A DNA stretch of 64,000 nucleotides, from assembly GCF_039523555.1 (NCBI RefSeq), contig NZ_BAAAFN010000015.1:186001-250000 (forward strand). Direction: 5' to 3'. The notes under the pieces were generated by a model. That model was not told where the DNA came from and ran no database searches. It worked only from the letters and a program-made list of their open reading frames with translations. Each line of letters begins with the position of its first letter. Position 1 is the first letter of the stretch. Positions 26,317 to 34,622 of this stretch are shown piece after piece. The stretch is from Castellaniella daejeonensis. GTDB lineage: Bacteria > Pseudomonadota > Gammaproteobacteria > Burkholderiales > Burkholderiaceae_B. Both the position numbers and the translations under genes were made by a program.

Positions 26317-27185
26317 CGCTGCAGCCGCACGGAGATTTCACCGACCGAGATGGCCTGGACGCCGTCGGCGTTGCGCAACAGCAGGCGGCCGTCGGTATCG
26401 ACACCGCAGGCCACGCCCGTGTGCCGCAGATGGCCGTCGTCGAGCACGTCCACCATGCGGCCCGCCAGTCCGTCGACTTCCGCGTAGCGGGCAGGCAGGT
26501 CGGCGAAACCCCGCGCGGTGGCCTGGTTCAGGGCTTCGTACCAGGACCGGGCGGCGCAGGCCGCCAGGTCGGCGGCCGTGGCGCGTGCCGCGACCGGATC
26601 GTCGGCTGCGATCTCGGCCCAGTCGGCGATGCGCCGATCCAGCGACTGCGACAGTGCCCGGGCATCTTCCAGGTTCAGGCCCATGCCGATGATGATCAGG
26701 TGGTGGTCGGAAGCCTGGGCGGTGCCCGAGCGGGTGGACTCGATCAGGATCCCGGCGAGCTTGGCCTGGTCCCAGAGCAGGTCGTTGGGCCACTTCATGG
26801 TCAGGCGCGTGCGCAGGCCGGCCCCGAGGCGCGTGCGCAGCGCCGCGCAGGTCGCCATGCCGATCAGGGGCGCCAGCGTCGGCAGCTGGCGGGTCGGCAG
26901 GAAGACGTCGAAGGCGCAGGAAAACATCAGGTTGGCGCCGACGCGGTTCTGCCAGGTGCGTCCGGCGCGCCCGCGGCCCCTGGACTGCAGGTGCGTGCCC
27001 AGCAGCCAGGGGCGGTCGGGCGGCCCTCCGGGGCGGCGCGCGCGTTCCAGCAGGTCGGCGTTCGTCGAGCCGGTGTGTTCGACCCAGTCCACCTGGCGGA
27101 ATTGGGGCAGGGCTTCGCGCAGGGCATCGGCCATGGCATCCGGGCACGGCAGGACGCAGTCGGGATCGGGGGGAAGGCCGGCCAT
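26313..27185 (-). CDS. birA: Biotin-[acetyl-CoA-carboxylase] ligase
   Basis: A 290-residue biotin protein ligase that biotinylates AccB. Biotin/ATP site SRGRGRAGRTWQNRVGANL (about residues 90-108) and KWPNDLLWDQAKLAGILIES are intact. The C-terminal SH3-like domain ends DGVQAISVGEISVRL. There is no N-terminal helix-turn-helix, so it is a group I enzyme without the E. coli repressor function. Coupled to coaX. Divergent from the alpha/beta hydrolase gene with a 45-base gap. Confidence 0.95.
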   Translation of the reverse strand: MAGLPPDPDCVLPCPDAMADALREALPQFRQVDWVEHTGSTNADLLERARRPGGPPDRPWLLGTHLQSRGRGRAGRTWQNRVGANLMFSCAFDVFLPTRQLPTLAPLIGMATCAALRTRLGAGLRTRLTMKWPNDLLWDQAKLAGILIESTRSGTAQASDHHLIIIGMGLNLEDARALSQSLDRRIADWAEIAADDPVAARATAADLAACAARSWYEALNQATARGFADLPARYAEVDGLAGRMVDVLDDGHLRHTGVACGVDTDGRLLLRNADGVQAISVGEISVRLQR

Positions 27186-27230
27186 ATGGGTAGAATGAGA
27201 TCTGAAGCAGACAGGAGCATCCGCGCAGCC

Positions 27231-27875
27231 ATGAGTTTACGCACAGAACAAGCCACATGCCAGGGTCCGGCGGGTCTGATCGAATACACCGTGGACCACC
27301 CGGAGGACGAACCTTCCGGCTGGGCCCTGGTGCTGCATCCGCATCCCCTGCATGGCGGCACCCGCGACAACAAGATCGTCACCACGGTGTCGCGCGCCTG
27401 CGTGCAGCACGGCCTGCTGGCCATCCGGCCCAATTTCCGGGGCGTGGGCGCCTCGCAGGGCACGTTCGACCGGGCGGTCGGCGAAACGGCCGACATGGCC
27501 GCCGTCGTCGAGCATGTCTTCCAGGCCTGGCCGCAGGCGGCCGCGGGGCCCTGGGTGCTGGCGGGCTTTTCCTTCGGGTCGGCCGTGGCCGCGCAGCTGC
27601 ATGCCGACCTGGCCGATCGCGGCCTGCCGCTGCCGGCCCGTCTGATGCTGATCGGTTGCGCGGTCGAGCGCTTTCGTCATCGCCCCTTGTCCATGCCGCC
27701 CGATACGCTCATGATCCATGGCGAGCACGACGAAGTGGTGCCGCTTGCCGAAGGCATGGATTTCGCCCGGTCGCATCAGCTGCCCATGACGGTCGTGCCC
27801 GACGCGGGCCACTTCTTCCACGGCAAGCTGCTGATCCTGCGCCAGATCGTCAAGTCCGGGCTGTGTGGGCTCTGA
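27231..27875 (+). CDS. Alpha/beta hydrolase (COG2945 type)
   Basis: A 214-residue alpha/beta-hydrolase-fold protein. WALVLHPHPLHGGTRDNKIV near residue 30 is the hallmark of this group. The nucleophile elbow is AGFSFGSAVA (Ser, about residue 112); Asp and His candidates are HGEHDEVV and DAGHFFHGKL. No signal peptide. Substrate unknown. TAGAAT at 27191-27196 could be its -10. ACAGGAG at 27211-27217 is 13 bases from the ATG; an in-frame ATG at 27195 is an alternative start. Confidence 0.85.
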   Translation: MSLRTEQATCQGPAGLIEYTVDHPEDEPSGWALVLHPHPLHGGTRDNKIVTTVSRACVQHGLLAIRPNFRGVGASQGTFDRAVGETADMAAVVEHVFQAWPQAAAGPWVLAGFSFGSAVAAQLHADLADRGLPLPARLMLIGCAVERFRHRPLSMPPDTLMIHGEHDEVVPLAEGMDFARSHQLPMTVVPDAGHFFHGKLLILRQIVKSGLCGL

Positions 27876-27982
27876 GCAAGCCGCGGCCGGGAAGGCCGGC
27901 GGCGGGGGCATGTCGTTTCAGTTGCTTGCTTTTTGTCTCGAATTGCACCAGCCAAGCAGCCGTAAGGCATTTTCACGCTGCC

Positions 27983-27988
27983 TATAAT
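27983..27988 (+). promoter_or_regulatory. -10 element upstream of dacC
   Basis: A perfect TATAAT 38-44 bases before the dacC start. No good -35 is visible at the usual distance. The leader has no clear ribosome site. Confidence 0.5.
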
Positions 27989-28026
27989 GGGCGCTTGTCG
28001 CTCATTACCCAATCTTTCAGCCGCCT

Positions 28027-29268
28027 ATGCCCATGAATGCCCTTTTGCCGCTCCTTCGTCGTTCCCGTCTGGCGCCCCTGGCGCTGGCCTGCTCGCTGCT
28101 GGTGTCCGGTGCGGCCTGGTCCCAGGCGGCTCCCGCGCCCGCGTCCGCCGAAGCGGCCGCGGCCCAGGCTCCGGCCGGGGTCGACATGGTCAGCAGCCTG
28201 TCCAGCATTCCCGCGCCCACCCTGGGCGCCAAGGCCTGGCTGACCCTGGATGCCACCAGCGGGCAGATCATCGCCGCCCAGAATCCCCAGGAAGCCGTCG
28301 AGCCTGCATCCCTGACCAAGCTGATGTCCGCCTACGTGGTCTTCGAGGCCCTGGAAAGCGGCCGCCTGAAGCTCGACCAGATGGTGCGCATCTCGGAAAA
28401 GGCCTGGAAGACCGAGGGCTCGCGCATGTTCGTCAACCCGAACACGGACGTGTCGGTGGATGATTTGCTGCAGGGCATGCTGGTGCAGTCGGGCAACGAC
28501 GCCACCGTGGCGCTGGCCGAGGCTGTGGCCGGAAGCGAGTCGGCCTTCGTCGCGCTCATGAACCAGCAGGCCAAGGAACTGGGCATGAAGCACACCCACT
28601 TCACCAATGCACCCGGCCTGCCCGACCCCGACCACATGACCACGGTCGAGGACCTGGCCATCCTGGCGCGGGCCCTGGTCCAGCGGTTCCCGCAATACCG
28701 GCACTACGACAGCCAGAAGGAATTCACCTACAACAACATCAAGCAGAGCAACCGCAACCGCCTGCTGTGGGCCGACTCCACCGTCGATGGCCTGAAGACC
28801 GGCCATACCCAGTCCGCGGGCTACTGCCTGGTGGCCACGGCGCTGCGCGACGGCCGGCGTGTGGTCTCGGTGCTGGTGGGTGCGGCCAGCGATGCCGCCC
28901 GCACCGAAAGCAGCCTGAAGCTGCTGAACTGGAGCTTCAAGAACTTCGACACCGTCAAGCTGCTGGACAAGGGCAAGCCGGCCGTGTCGGCGCGGGTCTG
29001 GGAAGGCGCGACCGAGACCGCCGAGCTGGGCCTGTCCGACGCCCTGTGGGTCACCGTGCCGCGCGGACGCGCCGACGACATCAAGACCGAAGCCCGCTAC
29101 ACCCAGCCGCTGATGGCGCCCCTGACCGAGGGCGCCCGGGCCGGCACCCTGCTGGTCAGCCTGGACGGCAAGGAACTGGACCAGCGGCCGCTGGTGGTGC
29201 TGCATTCGGTGGAAGAAGCCGGTTTCTTCGGCAGGCTGCTGGACAAGATCCGCCTGTTGTTCGAATAA
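28027..29268 (+). CDS. dacC: D-alanyl-D-alanine carboxypeptidase (PBP5/6 type)
   Basis: A 413-residue periplasmic class C penicillin-binding protein that trims peptidoglycan pentapeptides. A signal peptide (about residues 1-35, LAPLALACSLLVSGAAWSQA) is followed by the active-site motifs SLTK in EPASLTKLMSAY (about residue 97), SGN in VQSGNDATVA and KTG in GLKTGHTQSAG. The C-terminal PBP5 domain and a terminal amphipathic helix (FFGRLLDKIRLLFE) anchor it to the membrane. ATG at 28027 or 28033 is possible. dacC-ybeD-lipB is a common operon. Confidence 0.95.
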   Translation: MPMNALLPLLRRSRLAPLALACSLLVSGAAWSQAAPAPASAEAAAAQAPAGVDMVSSLSSIPAPTLGAKAWLTLDATSGQIIAAQNPQEAVEPASLTKLMSAYVVFEALESGRLKLDQMVRISEKAWKTEGSRMFVNPNTDVSVDDLLQGMLVQSGNDATVALAEAVAGSESAFVALMNQQAKELGMKHTHFTNAPGLPDPDHMTTVEDLAILARALVQRFPQYRHYDSQKEFTYNNIKQSNRNRLLWADSTVDGLKTGHTQSAGYCLVATALRDGRRVVSVLVGAASDAARTESSLKLLNWSFKNFDTVKLLDKGKPAVSARVWEGATETAELGLSDALWVTVPRGRADDIKTEARYTQPLMAPLTEGARAGTLLVSLDGKELDQRPLVVLHSVEEAGFFGRLLDKIRLLFE

Positions 29269-29275
29269 TGGCGAC

Positions 29276-29551
29276 ATGAAGCCGATCCGCCCCGAAGATT
29301 CCCTGATCACCTACCCCTGCGACTTTCCGATCAAGGTCATGGGGCGTGCCCACGACGATTTCGCCCGCGCCATGGCCGAGGTGGCGCGCGGCTTCGATCC
29401 CGCCTTCGATCCCGACACCATCGAAATCCGCCCCAGCTCCAGCGGCAATTACCTGGGCCTGACCCTGACGGTGCGGGTTGTTTCGCGCGAGCAGCTGGAC
29501 GACCTGTACCGCGCACTGCACGGGCACGCGATGGTGTCCGTGGTGCTGTAG
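29276..29551 (+). CDS. ybeD: DUF493/YbeD family protein
   Basis: A 91-residue cytoplasmic protein with the YbeD pattern: LITYPCDFPIKVMG, IEIRPSSSGNYLGLTLTVRV and LYRALHGHAMVSVVL. It has an ACT-like alpha-beta fold in E. coli; role unproven. It lies 7 bases after dacC and 13 before lipB. Confidence 0.93.
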   Translation: MKPIRPEDSLITYPCDFPIKVMGRAHDDFARAMAEVARGFDPAFDPDTIEIRPSSSGNYLGLTLTVRVVSREQLDDLYRALHGHAMVSVVL

Positions 29552-29564
29552 GCGCGGGCCGGAC

Positions 29565-30266
29565 ATGGCCGTGCAGACGCGCTGGCTGGACCGTCCCGCT
29601 CCCTACCTGCCGGTCTGGCGGGCGATGCAGGATTTCACCGAACTTCGCCACGAAGACACGCCCGACGAACTCTGGCTGGTGGAACACGAGCCGGTCTATA
29701 CCCTGGGCCAGGCCGGCAAGCCGGAACACATCCTCAATCCCCACGGCATCCCGGTGGTGCACTGCAATCGCGGCGGCCAGGTCACCTACCATGGGCCGGG
29801 CCAGGTCGTGCTCTACACCCTGGTCGACCTGCGCCGCCAGGGGGTCTTCGTGCGGGATTTCGTCGCCATGCTCGAGCAGGCCGTGCTGGACCTGCTGGCG
29901 GAGCTGGGCGTGCGGGGCGCCTGCCGCAAGCCCGGCGCTCCCGGCATCTACGTGCCCCAGTCGGCGCTGCGCCAGTCCCGGGGAGACGCACTGGCCAAGA
30001 TCGCCGCGCTGGGGGTCAAGATCCGCAACGGGCGCGCCTATCATGGCGTGGCCCTGAACGTGGCCATGGACCTCGATCCTTTCCTGGGCATCAATCCCTG
30101 CGGATACGAGGGGCTGCAGACGGTCGACCTGAAAACCTGCGGCATCGAGGCCGACCTGGTCAAGACCGGCGACCGGCTGGCGGATCTTTTTGCCGGGGCC
30201 TGGGCGGCCGCCGGCCACCAAGGAGACGAACATGACGCAAGTTTCTGCCGATCTGGTGCTGGATGA
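29565..30266 (+). CDS. lipB: Octanoyl-[acyl-carrier-protein]:protein N-octanoyltransferase
   Basis: A 233-residue enzyme that moves octanoate from ACP to lipoyl domains. Conserved stretches: EPVYTLGQAGKPEHIL, RGGQVTYHGPGQVVLYTL, the catalytic Lys in KIAALGVKIRNGRAYHG and the catalytic Cys in NPCGYEGLQTVDLKT. The last 35 bases overlap the enoyl-CoA hydratase gene. lipA normally follows lipB, but it is absent here. Confidence 0.96.
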   Translation: MAVQTRWLDRPAPYLPVWRAMQDFTELRHEDTPDELWLVEHEPVYTLGQAGKPEHILNPHGIPVVHCNRGGQVTYHGPGQVVLYTLVDLRRQGVFVRDFVAMLEQAVLDLLAELGVRGACRKPGAPGIYVPQSALRQSRGDALAKIAALGVKIRNGRAYHGVALNVAMDLDPFLGINPCGYEGLQTVDLKTCGIEADLVKTGDRLADLFAGAWAAAGHQGDEHDASFCRSGAG

Positions 30267-31023
30267 ACGCCGCGACGGCGTCCTGACGCTGACGCTGAAC
30301 CGGCCCGACCAGTTCAATGCGCTGTCCGAAGAGATGCTGCAGGCGCTGCAGGCGCGCTTCGACGCCTGCATGGACGATCCCGGTCTGCGAGTCGTGGTGC
30401 TGGCCGCCAATGGCCGCGCATTCTGCGCCGGCCACGACCTGAAGCAGATGCGCGGTCATGCGGGCGACCGGGAATACTACCGCGACCTGTTCGGCCGCTG
30501 CGGTCTGCTGATGCAGTCCATCGCGCGCTGCCCCGTGCCGGTCATCGCGCGGGTCCACGGCACCGCGACCGCCGCCGGTTGCCAGCTTGTGGCCAGCTGC
30601 GACCTGGCGGTGGCCGCCGAAAGCGCGCGGCTGGCCGTTTCCGGCATCAACGTCGGCCTGTTCTGCGCCACGCCGTCGGTCGCGCTGACGCGCAACGTGC
30701 CCTTGAAGAACGCCTTCGAGATGCTGGTGACGGGCCAGTTCATCAGCGCCCGCCAGGCCGCCGAGCGGGGGCTGGTCAATCACGCCGTGCCCGACGCCGA
30801 CCTGGACCGGGCCGTGCAGGGGCTGGTCGATGCCATCCTGTCCAAGAGCCCGGTGGCGGTGCGCACGGGCAAGGCCATGGTCTACCGGCAGCTGGGCCTG
30901 CCGCTGGATCAGGCCTACGACTATGCGGCCGGCATCATGGCGGAAAACATGCTGGCCGAGGACGTGGGCGAGGGCATCGACGCCTTCATGCAGAAGCGCC
31001 CGCCGCAGTGGCGGGGCCGCTGA
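30232..31023 (+). CDS. Enoyl-CoA hydratase/isomerase family protein (ECHDC3-like)
   Basis: A 263-residue crotonase-fold protein. NGRAFCAGHDLKQM holds the first oxyanion-hole segment and ARVHGTATAAGCQLVASCDLAVA the second. AVSGINVGLFCATPSVALTRNV resembles the ECHDC3 group. The usual catalytic Glu pair is not evident in this segment (ATAAGCQL in place of GxxxGGGxE), so true hydratase activity is doubtful. AAGGAGA lies before the ATG, inside lipB. It occupies the place of lipA. Confidence 0.87.
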   Translation: MTQVSADLVLDERRDGVLTLTLNRPDQFNALSEEMLQALQARFDACMDDPGLRVVVLAANGRAFCAGHDLKQMRGHAGDREYYRDLFGRCGLLMQSIARCPVPVIARVHGTATAAGCQLVASCDLAVAAESARLAVSGINVGLFCATPSVALTRNVPLKNAFEMLVTGQFISARQAAERGLVNHAVPDADLDRAVQGLVDAILSKSPVAVRTGKAMVYRQLGLPLDQAYDYAAGIMAENMLAEDVGEGIDAFMQKRPPQWRGR

Positions 31024-31051
31024 CCACGCGGCGGGCCGTCCGCTTTGCTTC

Positions 31052-31912
31052 TCAGCGTGCGCCCGCGCCGGCTTGCCGGGAACTCAGCCAGAGACTGCCG
31101 GCGATCACGGCCACTCCGGCTGCTTGCGGCAGCGTCAGGGATTGGCCCAGGAAAAGCCAGCCCAGCAGCACGGCCGTCAGCGGGCTGAGAAACAGCAGCG
31201 AGGACACGAGGACCGGGCTCAGCCTGCCGATGCCCCGGAACCAGAGCGCGTAGGTCAGCGCCGCGCCGACAAGGCTCAGCCAGGCCAGCCCCAGGCCGTT
31301 GGCCGCCGTCGGAGCGGGCGGCATCGGGTCGAATGCCAGGGCCAGGGGAATCAGCAGCAGGCCGCCCAGGCTGAGCTGCCAGGCCGTCATCGTCAGCATC
31401 GGCACGGAAGCCTTCCAGCGGCGGGCCAGGATGTTGCCCAGAGCCATGGATGCCGCGCCGGCCAGGCCCGCCGCGATACCCAGGCCATCGAGCGCCGCGT
31501 CCGGGGTCAGCACCAGCAGGCCCACGCCGCCGATGCCGGCCAGCGCGGAGACCAGGGCGGCCGGACGCAGCGGGCTGCCCAGCAGCGCGGGGGCCAGCAG
31601 CGCCACCAGCAGCGGCTGGATGGCGCCCACGGTGGCGGCGACTCCGCCGGGCAGCCGGTAGGCCGCCACGAACAGCAGGCTCAGGAAGATCGAGATGTTC
31701 AGCGCCCCCAGCACGAGGCTGCGCAGCCACCAGATGCCCGCGGGAAGCCGCCGCACGATCAGGAGCAGCAGCAGCCCGGCGGGCAGGGCGCGCAGCAGGG
31801 CGACGGTCATGGGGGAAAAGCCCGGCAGCAGTTCGGTGGTGACGATGTAGGTGCTTCCCCAGATGGCGGGCGCGCTGGCGGTCAGCAGCAGATCGGAGCG
31901 GGCGGTCGTCAT
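31052..31912 (-). CDS. EamA/DMT-family transporter
   Basis: A 286-residue protein with ten hydrophobic helices in two EamA repeats (APAIWGSTYIVTTELLPG starts the first, MALGNILARRWKA the second). DMT exporters of this kind move amino acids, metabolites or drugs; the substrate is unknown. The start overlaps the nitroreductase stop (ATGA, 31909-31912), forming a two-gene operon divergent from a LysR regulator. Confidence 0.88.
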   Translation of the reverse strand: MTTARSDLLLTASAPAIWGSTYIVTTELLPGFSPMTVALLRALPAGLLLLLIVRRLPAGIWWLRSLVLGALNISIFLSLLFVAAYRLPGGVAATVGAIQPLLVALLAPALLGSPLRPAALVSALAGIGGVGLLVLTPDAALDGLGIAAGLAGAASMALGNILARRWKASVPMLTMTAWQLSLGGLLLIPLALAFDPMPPAPTAANGLGLAWLSLVGAALTYALWFRGIGRLSPVLVSSLLFLSPLTAVLLGWLFLGQSLTLPQAAGVAVIAGSLWLSSRQAGAGAR

Positions 31913-32550
31913 GCGATTTCCAGGACTTCGGCCAGGGGGCGGCGGGGTTTTTGCGGCCAGTTGCCCGGCGCGGCGCGGCCCACCGGCACCAGCATCACGG
32001 GCAGCTCGTGCCCGGCCAGGCCGAAGGCGCGTGCCACGCCCGCCGCGTCGAAACCGGACATGGGGCTGGATGCCAGGCCCAGGGCGCTGGCCGCATGGAT
32101 CAGTGTCGCGGTGCCCAGGGATGCCGAGCGGATGGCCTCGTCGCGCGCGGCTCGCGCGTCGGCGTATTTCGCCTGCGCATCTTCCTGCCAGGCCGCCGCC
32201 AGAGAAGCGGGCATGTGCCCTGCCTCGACGAAGGGACGCAACCGGTCCGCGAGCGCGTGCGGGTCGGGCAGCAGGCCGCAGACGATGAAGGTGGCCGCCG
32301 CCTCGGAAACCTTGGCCTGGCCGTAGGCCAGCGCGCGCAGCGTGCGTTTGGCTTCGGGCGTGCATACGGCGATGAAGCGCCAGTTCTGCAGGTTGTAGGC
32401 AGTGGGCGCCCGGGTCGCAAGCTGGACCAGGCGCTGGATTTCGCTGGTCTCGAACCGGTGCGACGGGTCGAAATGGTTGGTCGAGGCTCGCTGCTCGATC
32501 AGGTCGAGGGCTGGGTGGTTCATGCTTTTTTCCGTGCGGCTGGAGTTCAT
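31909..32550 (-). CDS. Nitroreductase family protein
   Basis: A 213-residue FMN-dependent oxidoreductase fold. N-terminal RASTNHFDPSHRF, the FMN segment RAPTAYNLQNWRFIAV (about residues 47-62) and GTATLIHAASALGLASSPMSGFD are typical. Substrate unknown. Two starts are possible: ATG at 32550, exactly six bases after a -10-like TACACT with a TTATCA -35 (leaderless form), or ATG at 32523, preceded by GGAAAA. The longer form is given. Confidence 0.87.
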   Translation of the reverse strand: MNSSRTEKSMNHPALDLIEQRASTNHFDPSHRFETSEIQRLVQLATRAPTAYNLQNWRFIAVCTPEAKRTLRALAYGQAKVSEAAATFIVCGLLPDPHALADRLRPFVEAGHMPASLAAAWQEDAQAKYADARAARDEAIRSASLGTATLIHAASALGLASSPMSGFDAAGVARAFGLAGHELPVMLVPVGRAAPGNWPQKPRRPLAEVLEIA

Positions 32551-32633
32551 GCCGCCAGTGTATTTAATTCACTATTGATTGATAATCCGTTAATTCGTAA
32601 ATGGATAATCAACCATCAGTGGATGATAGGATC
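32551..32633. promoter_or_regulatory. Divergent promoter region, nitroreductase and LysR regulator
   Basis: This AT-rich gap contains TTATCA (32585-32580), 17 bases, TACACT (32562-32557) on the minus strand. Related ATTGATTGATAAT and GTTAATTCGTAAAT elements lie in the middle and may be LysR half-sites (T-N11-A pattern). The layout is that of a self-regulating LysR protein controlling a divergent operon. Confidence 0.5.
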
Positions 32634-33530
32634 ATGGATCTCCATATCGCCCTGCGCGTGTTCCGGGAAGCGGCGGAACAGGACAGCTTCGCCGAGGCGG
32701 GCCGGCGGATCGGGCTGTCGCCGGCGGCGGTCAGCAAGAACATCGCCGAACTCGAAGCGCATCTCGGGACGCGGCTCTTCCATCGCACGACACGCAGCAA
32801 GACGCTGACCGAGGAAGGCCGGATCTATCTGGAGCACGTGGCGCGCAGCCTGGATGCCCTGGCCGATGCCGACGAAGCCCTGGGTCTGGCGCGGGCCGAC
32901 CCCGGCGGCGTCCTGCGGGTCAGCGCGCCCGTGACGGTCACCATGACCTGGCTGTCCACGCGCATCCCGGATTTCCTGGCCCGCCATCCCGGACTGCACC
33001 TCGACTTGCGGCTCGACGACCGGCGGGTCGATCTCGTCCGGGAAGGCTACGACCTGGCGATCCGTGGCAGCGACCACCTTGAAGACACCAGCCTGGTAGC
33101 CCGCCGCCTGGCCGAGATGCCACATGTGCTGTGCGCCGCCCCGGCATACCTCCGGAGCCGGGGCGCACCCGCTTCGCCGGCCGCCCTGAAGACGCACGAG
33201 TGCGTGCGCTTCAGCCTGTCGGGGCACGCGGACACCTGGACCTTCAGGAAGGACGGGCGCATCGAACGGGTCACCGTCCAGTCCCGGTATTCGGTGTCGT
33301 CCAGCCTGGCCGTGTGCGATGCGCTGCGGGCGGGCTTCGGCCTGAGCCTGGTGCCCCGTCCCTACGTCGAGCGGGACCTGCGGGAAAGCAGGCTCCAGGC
33401 CGTGCTGGAGGACTGGAGCACCGTCACCACCACGCTCTATGCCGTCTACCCGTCGCGCCGCCACCTGGCGCCCAAGATCCGCGCGTTCCTGGAGTTCCTG
33501 GCAGAGACATTCGAAGCGACGAAGATTTGA
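32634..33530 (+). CDS. LysR-family transcriptional regulator
   Basis: A 298-residue regulator. The winged helix-turn-helix is at residues 1-60 (ALRVFREAAEQDSFAEAGRR, GLSPAAVSKNIAELEAHLGTRLFHRTTR). The periplasmic-binding-like effector domain follows (VLRVSAPVTVTMTWLSTRIPDFLARHPGL). It belongs to the CrgA/DmlR-like group. An in-frame ATG at 32601 would add 11 residues; the one at 32634 matches the family start. It probably controls the divergent nitroreductase-EamA pair. Confidence 0.9.
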   Translation: MDLHIALRVFREAAEQDSFAEAGRRIGLSPAAVSKNIAELEAHLGTRLFHRTTRSKTLTEEGRIYLEHVARSLDALADADEALGLARADPGGVLRVSAPVTVTMTWLSTRIPDFLARHPGLHLDLRLDDRRVDLVREGYDLAIRGSDHLEDTSLVARRLAEMPHVLCAAPAYLRSRGAPASPAALKTHECVRFSLSGHADTWTFRKDGRIERVTVQSRYSVSSSLAVCDALRAGFGLSLVPRPYVERDLRESRLQAVLEDWSTVTTTLYAVYPSRRHLAPKIRAFLEFLAETFEATKI

Positions 33531-33597
33531 GCCTGGACAAGGCGCCGCGCCGCGTCCGCGTGTCCAATGAAAGGCATCCCGCAACGGAGCCTTTTAC

Positions 33598-34425
33598 ATG
33601 ACCACGAACCCTGGCGCGTACCGCGCCCCGGCGCCTGTCCTGAAACGCCTTGCCGCCTGCCTGCTGGTGGCCGGTGCCTGGATGGCGCCGGCTGCCGCAG
33701 CGCCGGCCGGCATCGATGTCGTCGCCATTCCGGGCGGTGAATTCACCTACCAGGCGGCCGGCGAATTCCTCGATCAGGGCCGGCCCGTGGATGCACCCCG
33801 GGTCCAGGGGCGGGTCGGGGACGGCCTGCTCATCATGCGCCGCCAGGTCAGCCAGGCCGAATACGCACGCTGTGTGCAGGCGGGCGCCTGCAAGCGGCTG
33901 GACAAGGGCTTCCGCGACCTGGATTCGCCCGATCTGCCGGCCGTGGGCGTGAGCTGGGCCGATGCCACCGATTATGCGGCGTGGCTGTCGCGGGAAACCG
34001 GCCAGCGCTGGCGGCTGCCCGTCTACGCCGAATGGGTGCGCGCCGCCGCCGACCGCTACCGCGAAGAAGGCGCCCTGCCGTCGGACCCCGCCGACCCTTC
34101 CGTGCGCTGGCTGGCGGAATACGACCGCGAGGTCGCCCGCAGCAGGGGACGGATCAAGCCCGCGCAGCCCTTCGGGCATTTCGGCGTCAACGCCCTGGGC
34201 ATCAGCGACATGGGCGGCAATGTCTGGGAATGGACCGATACCTGTTTCGCCAGCCACAGCGTGGGCGCATTGCCGCTGGCCCCGCGCGAGAACTGCGGCG
34301 TGCGCATTCTGGCCGGCGCCCACATCGCCGCCATGGCCGATTTCATCCGTGATCCCCGCAACGGGGCCTGCTCCGTCGGGCTGCCGCCGGCCAACCTGGG
34401 GTTCCGCCTGGTGCGCGAGCACTGA
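33598..34425 (+). CDS. nirV: SUMF1-like protein associated with nitrite reductase (NirV)
   Basis: A 275-residue protein with a signal peptide (about residues 1-36, ACLLVAGAWMAPAAAAPAG) and a formylglycine-generating-enzyme-like fold: VVAIPGGEFTYQAAGEFLDQ, VSQAEYARCVQAGAC, RLPVYAEWVRAAA and LGISDMGGNVWEWTDTC. NirV proteins are encoded next to nirK in many denitrifiers; their role is unclear and they lack a known FGE substrate. GGAG lies 8 bases before the ATG. A hairpin separates it from nirK. Confidence 0.85.
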   Translation: MTTNPGAYRAPAPVLKRLAACLLVAGAWMAPAAAAPAGIDVVAIPGGEFTYQAAGEFLDQGRPVDAPRVQGRVGDGLLIMRRQVSQAEYARCVQAGACKRLDKGFRDLDSPDLPAVGVSWADATDYAAWLSRETGQRWRLPVYAEWVRAAADRYREEGALPSDPADPSVRWLAEYDREVARSRGRIKPAQPFGHFGVNALGISDMGGNVWEWTDTCFASHSVGALPLAPRENCGVRILAGAHIAAMADFIRDPRNGACSVGLPPANLGFRLVREH

Positions 34426-34435
34426 CCACACCGGG

Positions 34436-34459
34436 CCGCACGGCAGCCTTGCCGTGCGG
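34436..34459 (+). terminator. Hairpin after nirV
   Basis: CCGCACGGCA and TGCCGTGCGG form a perfect 10-bp stem with a GCCT loop. It is followed only by TTCG, so it is a strong hairpin with a weak T tract and may partly separate nirV from nirK. Confidence 0.55.
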
Positions 34460-34536
34460 TTCGCGCCACGCGCTGTGCGTGAAAGTTTGCGGCACATCAA
34501 CACTTTCCACAAAGTCTGAATGTTGCCTGAACGGGT

Positions 34537-34550
34537 TTGATCCAGCGCAA
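34537..34550 (+). promoter_or_regulatory. FNR/NnrR-type site upstream of nirK
   Basis: TTGATCCAGCGCAA has a perfect TTGAT left half-site and a partly matching right half (CGCAA for ATCAA). It is centred about 79 bases before the nirK start. About 22 bases downstream of its edge lies GACAAGAT (34571-34578), a usable -10 at the class II distance. This fits activation by an FNR/NnrR/DNR regulator under low oxygen or nitric oxide. Confidence 0.65.
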
Positions 34551-34622
34551 TGGGGGTTAACCCCGGCCGTGACAAGATGGAAGCGTCGAAACAAGACGAC
34601 ACATTAAATCAGGGAGTTGAAC

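Noticed and set aside
27231..27875. Reading the alpha/beta hydrolase as the end of a 484-codon protein from 26421
   Set aside because: The upstream part is antisense to birA; conserved sequence starts at MSLRTEQ.
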